In this document: positions 36,001-44,873 of the stretch, one piece after another
How positions within the stretch are numbered: the stretch's first letter is position 1
Layout: each line of letters begins with the position of its first letter
Assembly (NCBI GenBank): GCA_002454425.1
Contig: DKIV01000014.1
Coordinates: 50,658 to 97,259 of the forward strand
DNA from: Sphingobacteriaceae bacterium UBA6709
Lineage (GTDB): Bacteria > Bacteroidota > Bacteroidia > Sphingobacteriales > Sphingobacteriaceae
DNA length: 46,602 bases
Direction of reading: 5' to 3'
The notes under the pieces: model-generated
Seen by the model: only the letters and a program-made list of their open reading frames with translations
The model's database searches: none
What the model was told of the DNA's origin: nothing
Made by a program: the position numbers and the translations under genes

Positions 36001-37485
36001 CTATTTGTTTATCGCCTTTGTCTCTTGTTCTTTCTTCTTTTTGAATCGCGCGAAGAATTTCTGAAACATGAGCTTATAGTACTCCAAATCAAACAACGCG
36101 GAATCACTGGTGGCTTTCCATGTCAGGAATGCTCCTAAAGGCGCAAGCACCACGATGGCCATCCACATTCCCGCGATAGGAGACATGGTACCTTCCTTGG
36201 CTGATTTTTCACCAATGGTGGAAATGATATGATAAATAAGGAAGAATATGATAGACATGACTACCGGCAGTCCCAGACCTCCTTTTCTGATGATTGCTCC
36301 CAGGGGAGCTCCTATAGAAAATAGGATGAGGCAGGATACCGAAAGAGTGAACTTTCTGTTGTACTCAATGATATAGCGACGTATGCTTCGCTCGTATTCT
36401 TTAAACTCTAGTCCGCGATTGGACATATTGTCCGCGATAGCTCGCGCTTCACTTGTCGCGTTATTGATCGTATAGCTACGCTCCGCCGCGGGAATGATCT
36501 CCAGAATGTTTGAATTATATGCCGGTACCGGCAGTGGCTTCTCTGCTTGCTTGTGCACCGTGTCGGCACGGGGAATGGCAGGAGTCGGACCATATATCTT
36601 GTAGCTCGAAGCTACATACGGCAACATAGCGCGTGCCGCACTATCGACAATTCTGCTTGTAGAATCTTTATAGTAATTCAGCTGACGCAGGTTCAACATG
36701 GCGTAGTTGCCCTTGAAAAGATTCTCGTCCGTACGTTGCATCGCGAACGCGGAGAGGTCGAACTTCTGCTCGGTTTCCTTAAAGCGAAAACGCGTAAAGC
36801 GCTGACGCGGACTATACCCCTTATCGCCGGCACTCTCTTCGTAGCGTACCCCGTCCTTAAGCAGAATGACAAGCGTCTTATCGTTGTCAATCTTATACAT
36901 GAGTCCGCTTTTGGCAAGTACGGCAGCGTTGTTACCGTTGCCTTTACTTTGGTCGTATATCAGGAGGTTATGCAGCGTACGTCCATCCTTATCTTTCTTT
37001 TGTACGCGGATAGAATACCCTGGAATGCTGTTGTTAAAGATGCCGTTCTCAATCAGGAAGGCCGCCTTCTGATTGCGCACATCATAAAGCAGGGAACCCA
37101 TTTTTAGATTGGCGACAGGCAGCATATAGTCGGAGAATAGAAATGCCCCAATACTCATGAGCGTTACCAGCACCAACAGAGGACGCATCGCTTTGTTAAG
37201 CGATACGCCGGAAGATTTTATCGCCACTAACTCATAATTCTCGCCCAGACTACCAAAAGTCATAATGGACGACAGCAGCATAGCAAGCGGCAGAGCCATC
37301 GCTACGTTTGTAGCCGAGGCATACCATAGAAGTTGCAGAATAACATACCATTCAAAACCCTTTCCAATAAGATCGTCGATGTATTTGAAAAGAAATAGCA
37401 TCAGTAAGACGAACATTACTATGAAAAAAGTAACGATAAAGGGCCTGATGAAGGCTTTGATTATAAGCAGGTGAATTTTTTTCAC
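36001..37485 (-). CDS. LptF/LptG (YjgP/YjgQ) family permease
   Basis: This inner-membrane permease belongs to the family that extracts lipopolysaccharide from the inner membrane together with LptB and LptC. Three membrane helices lie at the N-terminus (about 12-35, 50-72, 98-120) and three near the C-terminus (about 375-455). Between them is a large periplasmic beta-jellyroll region, as in LptF and LptG. The conserved MTFGSLGENYELVAIKSSG cytoplasmic loop (about 71-89) contacts the ATPase in known members. Length (494) is on the long side owing to an insert at about 235-345. The choice between LptF and LptG is not possible from sequence alone. Confidence 0.88.
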   Translation of the reverse strand: MKKIHLLIIKAFIRPFIVTFFIVMFVLLMLFLFKYIDDLIGKGFEWYVILQLLWYASATNVAMALPLAMLLSSIMTFGSLGENYELVAIKSSGVSLNKAMRPLLVLVTLMSIGAFLFSDYMLPVANLKMGSLLYDVRNQKAAFLIENGIFNNSIPGYSIRVQKKDKDGRTLHNLLIYDQSKGNGNNAAVLAKSGLMYKIDNDKTLVILLKDGVRYEESAGDKGYSPRQRFTRFRFKETEQKFDLSAFAMQRTDENLFKGNYAMLNLRQLNYYKDSTSRIVDSAARAMLPYVASSYKIYGPTPAIPRADTVHKQAEKPLPVPAYNSNILEIIPAAERSYTINNATSEARAIADNMSNRGLEFKEYERSIRRYIIEYNRKFTLSVSCLILFSIGAPLGAIIRKGGLGLPVVMSIIFFLIYHIISTIGEKSAKEGTMSPIAGMWMAIVVLAPLGAFLTWKATSDSALFDLEYYKLMFQKFFARFKKKKEQETKAINK

Positions 37486-37642
37486 GTTGTAAAATTAGGC
37501 AAATTCTTTACTACTTGATAATCTTAACATTATTTAAGGGGCCCCGGAATAGCAGTATCAGGGGATGTTCACATATATTATGACGCTGTTGTTTCAACGC
37601 TCATAATTGCTCTTATATTGCCCTGCGGATGACCCTCAAGAT

Positions 37643-38023
37643 TTACACGCCCAGAACCCTGTTGAGATATTGAATCTGGTTATCCCAGATTAACCGGCGC
37701 TCATCGGCATGCTCTTCAGCAACAAAATCGGTAACGGCAAGGCCCACGTCATTGGTAATTTCGTCCTGCAGGATCTCTATTTCGAAATAACTGCCCTCAT
37801 CGGCATCAAGCCAGTTAAAACGCACAAGTTTGTTGTCTTTGCTGTTAGCCATCTTAGCTCGATGTGTTTCTCCATCCCATACGAAGTTGAAAATGTGATC
37901 TTTATAAATAACTTCGTCAGCAAACCACTGCGAGAGCCCTTTTGGCTCGCTAATAAAACCGAAGAGGATTCTTGGTGAAGAGTTCACCTCGTATTCAATT
38001 GTAAGTTTCTTTTTTTCAGACAT
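37643..38023 (-). CDS. START-like (SRPBCC) domain protein
   Basis: This 126-residue protein is one START-like helix-grip domain of the SRPBCC superfamily, related to the Aha1 C-terminal domain. The opening strands (KLTIEYEVNSSPRILFGFISEPKGLSQWF) and the long C-terminal helix (RRLIWDNQIQYLNRVLGV) are typical. It is a common single-copy Bacteroidota protein of unknown ligand. The gene stands alone; upstream lies a T-rich tract and the tRNA promoter on the opposite strand. Confidence 0.85.
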   Translation of the reverse strand: MSEKKKLTIEYEVNSSPRILFGFISEPKGLSQWFADEVIYKDHIFNFVWDGETHRAKMANSKDNKLVRFNWLDADEGSYFEIEILQDEITNDVGLAVTDFVAEEHADERRLIWDNQIQYLNRVLGV

Positions 38024-38092
38024 GTTAGATCGGTTAAGTACTTGGCAGTGGATTTTTTTTTACTTTTTTTTCTAAAGAAAGGGAAATTAAAC

Positions 38093-38100
38093 TATTTTTG
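38093..38100 (+). promoter_or_regulatory. -7 promoter box of the tRNA gene
   Basis: TATTTTTG matches the -7 consensus 42 bp before the tRNA. The T-rich tract at 38052-38071 occupies the upstream region. Confidence 0.5.
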
Positions 38101-38142
38101 CAACACAATTTTGAAAGGGGGCACCTCCAAACAAAATTACCC

Positions 38143-38216
38143 GGCGGGGTAGCTCAGATGGTTAGAGCGTAGGATTCATAACCCTAAGGTCGGCAGTTCG
38201 ATTCTGCTCCCCGCTA
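38143..38216 (+). tRNA. tRNA with anticodon CAT (probably elongator Met)
   Basis: A complete cloverleaf can be drawn. The acceptor GGCGGGG pairs with CCCCGCT. The D arm is GCTC/GAGC, and the anticodon loop TTCATAA is on a stem with one A/C mismatch. The T arm is GGCAG/CTGCT with TTCGATT, and the discriminator is A. The CCA end is not encoded. CAT can be initiator Met, elongator Met or Ile with lysidine; the sequence fits elongator Met best. A strong terminator follows at once. The accessory island begins directly downstream. Confidence 0.93.
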
Positions 38217-38219
38217 CTT

Positions 38220-38253
38220 AAGGAGACACCATACAATGGTCGTCTCCTTTTTT
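38220..38253 (+). terminator. Terminator of the tRNA gene
   Basis: AAGGAGAC (38220-38227) pairs with GTCTCCTT (38242-38249), followed by a run of T. Confidence 0.85.
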
Positions 38254-38280
38254 GTATCAATCCATTTCCATATCGCAATT

Positions 38281-38619
38281 TTACTGCTTCCATATCAGTC
38301 TTACCGGATTGATTCGACGCTCGATGGCATCATGTCGGCTTAATATGGCAGCAATAATTGATGACCTGCCGCCTTTGTATCGTTCGTTTATTTCGCTTCG
38401 TTTAAGAACCTTTTCTTTTTTCAGCCATTCAAAGATTTCCTGGAATGAGGCCTTGGGGACTTTCTGCTTCTTGCTGTTGGAGCTCCTGGTACTCTTTCTT
38501 TCTAGGTAATCTGAAGTCACGGATAATATTTTGTTTTCTATGCCTTTATCGAGCGTTCTTATGATCTCTCCTTGAAGTGGGCATACCGTCTTCTGCCAAA
38601 ATGTTTCAAATTCAGTCAT
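38281..38619 (-). CDS. Hypothetical basic protein, 112 residues
   Basis: I do not recognise this family. The N-terminal 40 residues look helical (FETFWQKTVCPLQGEIIRTL). A Ser/Lys-rich linker follows (RKSTRSSNSKKQKVPK). The last 50 residues (FEWLKKEKVLKRSEINERYKGG, then NPVRLIWKQ) could fold as a winged helix that binds DNA. The gene is convergent with the tRNA and lies before the transposase relic, so it is probably part of the island. Function is open. Confidence 0.6.
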   Translation of the reverse strand: MTEFETFWQKTVCPLQGEIIRTLDKGIENKILSVTSDYLERKSTRSSNSKKQKVPKASFQEIFEWLKKEKVLKRSEINERYKGGRSSIIAAILSRHDAIERRINPVRLIWKQ

Positions 38620-38705
38620 GATTTTTTCGTAAATTTAATGATTGACTGAAACTGAGCAAAGAGTTTTGTTAGTAGGTTTGAAGGATCAAACGGATCCCAA
38701 CTGAG

Positions 38706-39051
38706 CACCATCGAGCGGAGATTCTTTTCAGATTATACCCCGATCTGGAAACAGCCTATAGATTGAGCCGTAGACTTTCGCACATCTTCAGCCACCAATC
38801 AAAAAGAGTTCGGTTTTACCCGTTTGGCTCGTTGGTTCGATGAAGTGAAGAAGAGCGGCATGAAAACGTTTTCTTCAGTAAGAAGAACCATTCAAAATCA
38901 TTACCAATCCATCTTGAATTACTTCGATAACCGAAGTGCCAATGCCTCTGCTGAGTCATTCAATGCCAAGATCAAAGCACTCAGAAGCCAGTTCAAGGGA
39001 TTTCGAAATATCGATTTCTTCATGTACCGCCTCATGAAAATTTATGCTTAG
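38706..39051 (+). pseudogene. Relic of an ISL3/ISAon1-type transposase
   Basis: The C-terminal 75 codons (from about 38824) encode the end of a DDE transposase, including ARWFDEVKKSG and RSANASAESFNAKIK, where the glutamate of the DDE triad lies, and end LMKIYA. Upstream codons for the same protein (AEILFRLYPDLETAYRLS) are in another frame, so there is a frameshift near 38800-38815. The N-terminal two thirds are missing. It is not functional and marks past insertion beside the tRNA. Confidence 0.8.
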
Positions 39052-39395
39052 TCCACAGGTTTCCGGGTTGATCCGCCAAAATTGAGTCGGTAACCTAGAT
39101 TACTGATCGCTGTCAGGTACTGTGTCGATTCGTTCTTTTTTTGTCAATTCTATGGGCTTCAATTAAATAGCAAAACGGAAACAGGTATATACCCAGCTTG
39201 ATCTGCCCGATAACATCAGTGCATTTCTACCGCTGGTTCTCCTGCCGAAGTCAATGTCCCCAGGTAAAATAACAGGGTAAGCGGGTTGCGCGAAATCGTT
39301 GCTAACCGTTGGCTGCCGATTGGAGTGCGGAAACTGTGGGTTTCGATTCTTCCGTGATTTTAAATTCTTTTAAACGATTATCTAAACAGTATAGA
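39052..39395. other. Region without a recognisable gene
   Basis: Between the transposase relic and the 3' end of the NACHT gene I see only short broken frames. It may include the right end of the insertion element and decayed sequence. Confidence 0.4.
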
Positions 39396-42300
39396 TCATG
39401 AATCACTGATCGCCTGAAATAACTCTCTGATTTTTTTGTTTCCGGGTGGCACGATATTGATCTGCCGGTAACGTTCGGTCAGCTGCTCTGCGTGCCAAGA
39501 CAAATGGCCGAAGTTTTTGGGGTAGGCATTCCCTAATTCATTGGCACACTCGTGCATGAATGAAGTCACCAATATCAACTCGGCCTCGCTTTTTGTTGAA
39601 AATCCGCTAAGAATCTCCAACACAAGGTATTTGGGAGAGTGATAGAAAGGCAAGGCTTCCGTTTTTTCATCGAGCAATAGGAACATGAGCGGTTTGACCT
39701 GATCTAATCCCCAACGCGTGTCCACATTCCAATAAGCAATTTTTCCCTGAATGTCGAAAGGGGCTGTTTTACCCGCCTTGAGCTTATTGATCAAGAACAA
39801 AAATCCTTCCCGGTTGCCCATTTGCGCCAAGCGTTGCGCGGCCTCGACCTTTTTACCTTCGTCGGCAGCATTGGTGGACCTTAAACATTCCAGTAACCGT
39901 GATGCCACCTTTTCGGGATATACCGGTGCCAGCAGTTTCACCATGAACATGAACAAATAGTCATTCAGTTTGGTAATGCCTTCAAATATGGCCAGCAATT
40001 CCGCATGACAGCCACCGAAGGCAATGTATAGGGACATATAGTCATCCTCATGATGCGTTTCCGATTTCTTATGCTTAATGGCATCCAACAAATAAGGCAG
40101 CGCTTCTTTTATTTTCAATTCCCGGCAAATTTCAAATTGCGTACCGATAACCTGAAAGTTACGTAATCCCCCCGCCAGATTTTTCAGCACTTTGGCTTTT
40201 AATAGGTGCGGCCGGTCGGCAAAATGTTTGATCAGCAATGCCGTCACCGATTTGTGCTTATTGACCTCAGCAAAATGTATTCCGCCATAGCTTTCCAAAT
40301 TAATTCTGGAAAACTCAAGCAAGGTGTCATCACTCGTAGACCACTGATATTCCGCCCATATTTTCATCAGCACCTCTGCGAGGTCGGCAAGATGGCGAGA
40401 GCCATCCGTATTGAGCTTAGCAAATGGAAAACATAAGATCTGCTCTTGGTAAAATGATTGTAGCAGGCGCTGTATCTCTTCGGGATAATAATGTTTCAGA
40501 TAACTGTGAAATAGCTCATGTCCGCGCCACCCATTAAAATAAACATCGTCATTCACGGCTTCCATGCAAATTTGCAGTGAAGCGGTCTTTGCTTCTGCCT
40601 GTAAAGTGACAAAATTTCTGAGGTGATTCGAAGCGATGGAGTTCATCGGGTTATCGTCGTCAAAGCGCTGATACAGGATATCAGTTTTTATAACCGAGTC
40701 ACAGGCCAGCTCAAACAGTTGGATGACCGCCTCTCGAAATGCTGCCCTCGAACAGATGAATAGCAAATCGTTCTTGCGCTTACGTTCTTCGGCTCTTCGC
40801 CAGGCCTCCGCTTTCGGATCCGGTTTTTGGACCAAGCCGAATAGTTTTTCGCCCATTTGTTCTAACCGTATGGCATAGTCAGCGTGACGGGTATGATATA
40901 GGCCGTTGGAAAGGATGCGAAAACCGAGTTGATCGAGTTCATTTTCTTCGATCGCATAAAATAACTCACCAAAACAGGCTGGGTGCATCGCACCGGAGTG
41001 GGCGTATTTCTGATATACTTCTTGGTTCTTAGTGAGCAACACTATACGTAGTGCGAGCGCGTGAGTCTGGGTCAACTCCAAAAACTCCGATAACTCGTTC
41101 AGATCCCCATCGTAATGATGTCCACCAATGTGCGCCAGATAGTTGACCACAGAGAAGATTATCGCTGGTTCGGACCGATAAATCTCCGCGCAGGTTTTGG
41201 TCAGGGAGTAGTAAAATTGTTTCACGCCATCTTTGTCATGACGGAATTGTTCTTGAAATGCTTCGCTTTTTACCACATCCAGAAGTTTGCTGACCAGCGA
41301 TCTATCTCGGGTCGTCAGCAATATGTCCAGCAACCGCTTTTCTGACCCGAAATGTAGGGTGCCTGATTTATAATGCCGGAGCGGCTCAAAGCCGTTTAAC
41401 AACCAGTCATAATATTGGTCGACCAATTTATGCGAGCTTAGATATTGATAAAAGCCCTGACGAAATTCATGCGAATGTTCCAGTGCCGGATTCTGAAGCA
41501 ACCTACTTAAGAACATGCTATCTTCGCGAGGGTAATGTGCCAGCGCTTCTAATAACAAACGTCCAAGATCGGCATGTTGCAAAACGGGTAACAGTGCCTT
41601 TGCTACCCTCGAGTAACGGTCTGCCTGCGCTTCGGTCAGTTGCAAATGCCGTAAAGTGCGGCAAGCAATGATCCGAACCGTAACTACTACATCGCTGTTG
41701 ATGATGCCGATCAGTCGATCTACCACCGCATCAGCATTTCCCGCAAAAGCAGCTAGATCGGATTCGTCAATCACTACCAAATGCGCTTGATAGTGTTTGG
41801 CGCGGTCCAATATTTTTCGGAGGACTTCGAACCGAAATTCCTGGCTGAATTTACTGCCTTCACTCAAAGCAAGCAGTTCGATGTTATCTGCTTCGATCAA
41901 ATTAATGACCTGGGTTCTGTTGGCATCATGCTCAGGTATTAATGATAAATAGGTCGCTAAGGTCTGTATCCATTTTTTGCTGACCTTTCGGATCTGATCT
42001 CCTAATGTGGTCAGTTCGATCACTTTGTTCACATTCAGTTTCTGTAAGCCCAATGCGGCTAACTGTTCCTGGAATATCGAATTTATGAAAGACCATTGAT
42101 CGCCTTTGATGTTCAAGATCGAACTGTGTGTAAGCAGGTCTATATCATGCTGCACGAACAACTGTTGCAATTCATCTTCGGCGCAGGCGTTCACTCCTTT
42201 GATCTGTAATACCAAGGCGAACTGTTTGAGAACGATCCGGTATTTGACTCGATACTTATCTAGGCTTAGTCCGGTACGCATTCTTCTGGTGCTAGAGATC

Positions 42301-43616
42301 TTCAAGGATTCATCTACGAAACGATTGGCGATGTCCATCTTGTTTTTAGGCATGTCCACTGCCGGGTCGGTGAACCACTTGGTCAAGTTGATCAGATAGA
42401 AAGGAGTTCCCAATAGGTCAGCAATGCCAAGCGCGTTCATCTCGTGGTAAAAGTCCATGGCTTTTTCCCGTCCGCCTAATGGTGGTTCTAAGTGGTCAAA
42501 GATCTGTCGCATGTGTAGCTCGAGCAATTCGTAAGCCTCAAATCCTCTGAGCTCCATTTCCAAGTTTTGATATTTATAGAACATCTTCCGGCAGGAAACA
42601 GTAGTGCGGATCGCCGGGTGTTCTTTTTTGAAGTCCCTTATAAAGCCTGCTACTGTGTTGAACTGCTCGGCAGGCACTTCGTCTAGACCATCGAGAAGTA
42701 CCACAAGATCTTTGGCAGGTACTTGCCGCCAGGTGCCAAAGTTGGTATCCAATAATTGGGGGATCGGCAACACGGAACAAAATTTCAGGTCGAGGATCAA
42801 AGGTGCCAGGCTGAGGTCTAGCTGGCCTAATTCCCATGCCGTCTGCCGGAACAAGCTACTCTTTCCTTCATAAGCTTCTCCGATCAGGCATATCCCTTTA
42901 TTGTCGGCAGGAACGGTAAGCAAATCGGTCAGGGTCAGAGCTGGGCGTGGCGCGTCGCTCGTATGCCAGCGGTCACAGTTGATTTTTTCCTTAAAAGGCT
43001 GAATGTGACGTGCAATAAAGGCAGGTACAGGCAAAAGCTCGGGCATGGCGAATTTGGGCTTGAAACAGTTTGCGATCGCTTCTGCTGATCCGAAGTACTT
43101 CTCAACAATAAGGTAGTGCCGGGTCAAAAGGCTTTCTAGTCGTTGTTTGTCCCAGACATCGAATCCGATTCCTTTTTGTTCACGAAAAGTGATCTTCTGT
43201 TGCGTGATCCAAGTCTGAATAGTTGGCGTTTGCATTTGGGCTGTGGTAGTCACAATAAAGGTCTCAGTATTATCTGCAAATTCGCAGGCCAAGAACAAAT
43301 TGACCGCAGCCTTTAATTTAGCCAGTGAAAGTGCGCTGTGTTTACATTGGATACAGACGTATTTTCCGGTAGCTTGTCGAAAAGAAAACAGATCGATCCC
43401 TGCCTGGAAATGCCCTTGTCTCAAGTATTCCTCTATAGCAGGGTCATCACGATCTTCTCGGTACAAAAGAAGGCTGACTCGCTGGAAATCCTTCCAATCC
43501 AGTTTGCCCCAGCTAAATCCGCCTTCAGTCATGCTATAAATATAATGAATCTTCAGCAATACATCCGCTGTGAACGGTTCTGCAGATGCGATCGCGCGGG
43601 GATCTTTTCTTGGCAC
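39396..43616 (-). CDS. NACHT NTPase with N-terminal Mrr-like nuclease and HEAT-like C-terminus
   Basis: This 1406-residue protein has three parts. Residues about 35-180 form a restriction-endonuclease-like domain with D75 in AGIDLF and Q90-C91-K92 in IQCK, the D-(x)n-QxK pattern of Mrr-type PD-(D/E)XK nucleases. Residues about 235-560 are a NACHT ATPase: Walker A GEAYEGKSS (246-254), Walker B LVVLLDGLDE (304-313) and the following TTVSCR strand. The remaining 800 residues are helical and HEAT-like, suited to sensing. This effector-NTPase-sensor order is that of bacterial NLR/Avs antiphage proteins. The frame starts with GTG at 43616; the first ATG is at 43532 (MTEGGFSWGKLD) and may be the true start. 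It acts as a single gene with no partner in operon. Placing it in a named Avs or bNACHT clade is not possible by eye. Confidence 0.85.
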   Translation of the reverse strand: MPRKDPRAIASAEPFTADVLLKIHYIYSMTEGGFSWGKLDWKDFQRVSLLLYREDRDDPAIEEYLRQGHFQAGIDLFSFRQATGKYVCIQCKHSALSLAKLKAAVNLFLACEFADNTETFIVTTTAQMQTPTIQTWITQQKITFREQKGIGFDVWDKQRLESLLTRHYLIVEKYFGSAEAIANCFKPKFAMPELLPVPAFIARHIQPFKEKINCDRWHTSDAPRPALTLTDLLTVPADNKGICLIGEAYEGKSSLFRQTAWELGQLDLSLAPLILDLKFCSVLPIPQLLDTNFGTWRQVPAKDLVVLLDGLDEVPAEQFNTVAGFIRDFKKEHPAIRTTVSCRKMFYKYQNLEMELRGFEAYELLELHMRQIFDHLEPPLGGREKAMDFYHEMNALGIADLLGTPFYLINLTKWFTDPAVDMPKNKMDIANRFVDESLKISSTRRMRTGLSLDKYRVKYRIVLKQFALVLQIKGVNACAEDELQQLFVQHDIDLLTHSSILNIKGDQWSFINSIFQEQLAALGLQKLNVNKVIELTTLGDQIRKVSKKWIQTLATYLSLIPEHDANRTQVINLIEADNIELLALSEGSKFSQEFRFEVLRKILDRAKHYQAHLVVIDESDLAAFAGNADAVVDRLIGIINSDVVVTVRIIACRTLRHLQLTEAQADRYSRVAKALLPVLQHADLGRLLLEALAHYPREDSMFLSRLLQNPALEHSHEFRQGFYQYLSSHKLVDQYYDWLLNGFEPLRHYKSGTLHFGSEKRLLDILLTTRDRSLVSKLLDVVKSEAFQEQFRHDKDGVKQFYYSLTKTCAEIYRSEPAIIFSVVNYLAHIGGHHYDGDLNELSEFLELTQTHALALRIVLLTKNQEVYQKYAHSGAMHPACFGELFYAIEENELDQLGFRILSNGLYHTRHADYAIRLEQMGEKLFGLVQKPDPKAEAWRRAEERKRKNDLLFICSRAAFREAVIQLFELACDSVIKTDILYQRFDDDNPMNSIASNHLRNFVTLQAEAKTASLQICMEAVNDDVYFNGWRGHELFHSYLKHYYPEEIQRLLQSFYQEQILCFPFAKLNTDGSRHLADLAEVLMKIWAEYQWSTSDDTLLEFSRINLESYGGIHFAEVNKHKSVTALLIKHFADRPHLLKAKVLKNLAGGLRNFQVIGTQFEICRELKIKEALPYLLDAIKHKKSETHHEDDYMSLYIAFGGCHAELLAIFEGITKLNDYLFMFMVKLLAPVYPEKVASRLLECLRSTNAADEGKKVEAAQRLAQMGNREGFLFLINKLKAGKTAPFDIQGKIAYWNVDTRWGLDQVKPLMFLLLDEKTEALPFYHSPKYLVLEILSGFSTKSEAELILVTSFMHECANELGNAYPKNFGHLSWHAEQLTERYRQINIVPPGNKKIRELFQAISDS

Positions 43617-43668
43617 TATTTTTCCAGATCGGCTTAATCAGCTTCGGTTTTGGCGTTCAGGTGGTTCT

Positions 43669-43976
43669 AATTCAGTTTTTTAATGGATGAAAACGGCACA
43701 TGGAAATTGGCTCCAGCATATGATCTCACTTTTTCCAGTGGCATGAATGCTGAACAAAGCATCTCAGTAATGGGTGAAGGTAGAAATCCCAAAATCGTGC
43801 ATCTAGTAAAACTTGGCCAAGATGCTAAGTTGCCTAAAAAACTGGTTGAAGAAGTCTTCGGGCAAACGGTAGATGATATAGGCGATTGGAAAAATTTGGC
43901 TACTACCTACCATGTTACAAATTCGAATGTTGAACTTGTAGCCTCAGCTATTAACAGCAATAAACAACATAAGTAG
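43669..43976 (+). pseudogene. hipA: 3' fragment of a hipA gene
   Basis: This frame encodes only the last part of a HipA kinase (from FLMDENGTWKLAPAYDLTFS). It matches residues about 315-410 of the intact HipA at 45179-46411, but diverges in many positions. It keeps the second metal-binding aspartate (APAYDLT) but lacks the P-loop and the catalytic N-x-D-D-H-x-K-N loop, so it cannot be an active kinase. Similarity to the intact gene begins sharply near 43669, which marks the junction with the NACHT locus. Confidence 0.85.
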
Positions 43977-44026
43977 AGTTTTTATTGAAGTTGTCGTGTA
44001 TCAATCGAAGTTTGTTTAATTGAAAA

Positions 44027-44545
44027 TTAAATAAGAATTTGACCATCTTTGTAGTATTCAATTTTGTATTGACCGTTCTCATTGGTTACGATGAAGGCAC
44101 CAAGTTGATATTTTAAATGATTACCGTGATCAGAACTTGTGTAAGCTTTCAGTTTTAAATTATCATATTTAAACGGCACTTTGCTGCTTTCTTTTTTCAA
44201 TTCTACAATTAAAAGGTTATCCGCATTGCTTCCTCGTTTATGAATAATAATATCTGGGAAAACTGCGCGCTCAATAATTTCTGCTTCAAGTTGACTTTCT
44301 CGCGGTTTTAACAAACCAAATGCTTCTAGTTGAGAATAGAGAATTTGAATATGTTTTTTACCATCATTTACATCGCCATTGTATTCGCAATCAACATGAT
44401 AATCACCAAAATAACTTTGTATATATTCTGCTAATTTATGGCTCACGCTTTGCTCACTAAGATTTTTTGTCAAAAGCCAATTATCTTTAGCCTGAAGCTT
44501 TGATAAGGCAGCAGAAAGACATTCTTTTATTTGTTCGTCGTTCAT
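44027..44545 (-). CDS. PD-(D/E)XK nuclease-like protein, 172 residues
   Basis: This small soluble protein has the marks of the PD-(D/E)XK superfamily: P97-D98 in FPDIII, and E115-L116-K117 in LLIVELKK at the end of the next strand. A preceding glutamate in VDCEYN (E54) could complete a metal site. HKLAEYIQ (36-43) is a conserved-looking N-terminal helix. The family appears as uncharacterised proteins in mobile regions. The gene lies between the broken hipA and the broken integrase and is on the same strand as the latter, 45 bp away. Nuclease activity and a role in defence are inferences. Confidence 0.65.
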   Translation of the reverse strand: MNDEQIKECLSAALSKLQAKDNWLLTKNLSEQSVSHKLAEYIQSYFGDYHVDCEYNGDVNDGKKHIQILYSQLEAFGLLKPRESQLEAEIIERAVFPDIIIHKRGSNADNLLIVELKKESSKVPFKYDNLKLKAYTSSDHGNHLKYQLGAFIVTNENGQYKIEYYKDGQILI

Positions 44546-44590
44546 AATTCCCTCTCGATGATTATAAAGATAATCAAAAGCATATACTTC

Positions 44591-44755
44591 TTACAAATTG
44601 AACATGGCTTCGGGGCCCTTTTCAACTGCACTTCGTACCGCATCAAGGTTTAAACGGTCATAAATCTGTGTAGCATGAGTAGATGTATGACCTAAGCTTT
44701 TACCAATAATCTTAAGGCTGGCACCTGCTAATTGCTTGATTGTAACCTCCCCATA
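44591..44755 (-). pseudogene. C-terminal fragment of a tyrosine recombinase
   Basis: Only 54 codons remain, reading from a stop at 44756-44758 to the natural stop at 44591. They encode the end of a phage-type integrase: LKIIGKSLGHTSTHATQIYD, in which the GH histidine and the catalytic tyrosine (QIYDRL) are visible. The arginine-containing parts are gone. It is the broken mobility gene of an earlier element, cut where the hipBA segment begins. Confidence 0.8.
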
Positions 44756-44819
44756 TTAGGACAGCTTTTAAATCTCCAAATACAGCAGTAGCCGAGGGAG
44801 GCTTTTAAGTGTTAAATTT

Positions 44820-44847
44820 TATTACTAATATTATTGTATTAGTAATA
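44820..44847. promoter_or_regulatory. Probable HipB operator upstream of hipBA
   Basis: TATTACTAAT and ATTAGTAATA are perfect inverted 10-base arms separated by eight bases (44830-44837). The palindrome lies directly before the -7 box of hipB. The arm-N8-arm layout resembles the hipBA operators of Escherichia coli (TATCC-N8-GGATA), though the arms differ. Confidence 0.6.
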
Positions 44848-44850
44848 TAT

Positions 44851-44858
44851 TATTTTTG
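44851..44858 (+). promoter_or_regulatory. -7 promoter box of hipBA
   Basis: TATTTTTG matches the -7 consensus and lies 16 bases before the ATG at 44874. The TTG inside it (44856) is thus unlikely to be the start. Confidence 0.55.
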
Positions 44859-44873
44859 ATTATAAATAATACA

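Noticed and set aside
36547..37107. 186-codon plus-strand gene
   Set aside because: It lies wholly antisense to the well-supported LptF/G-type gene.
38143..38216. Direct repeat of the tRNA 3' end marking the island's other end
   Set aside because: No second copy of the tRNA 3' end was found up to 46602.
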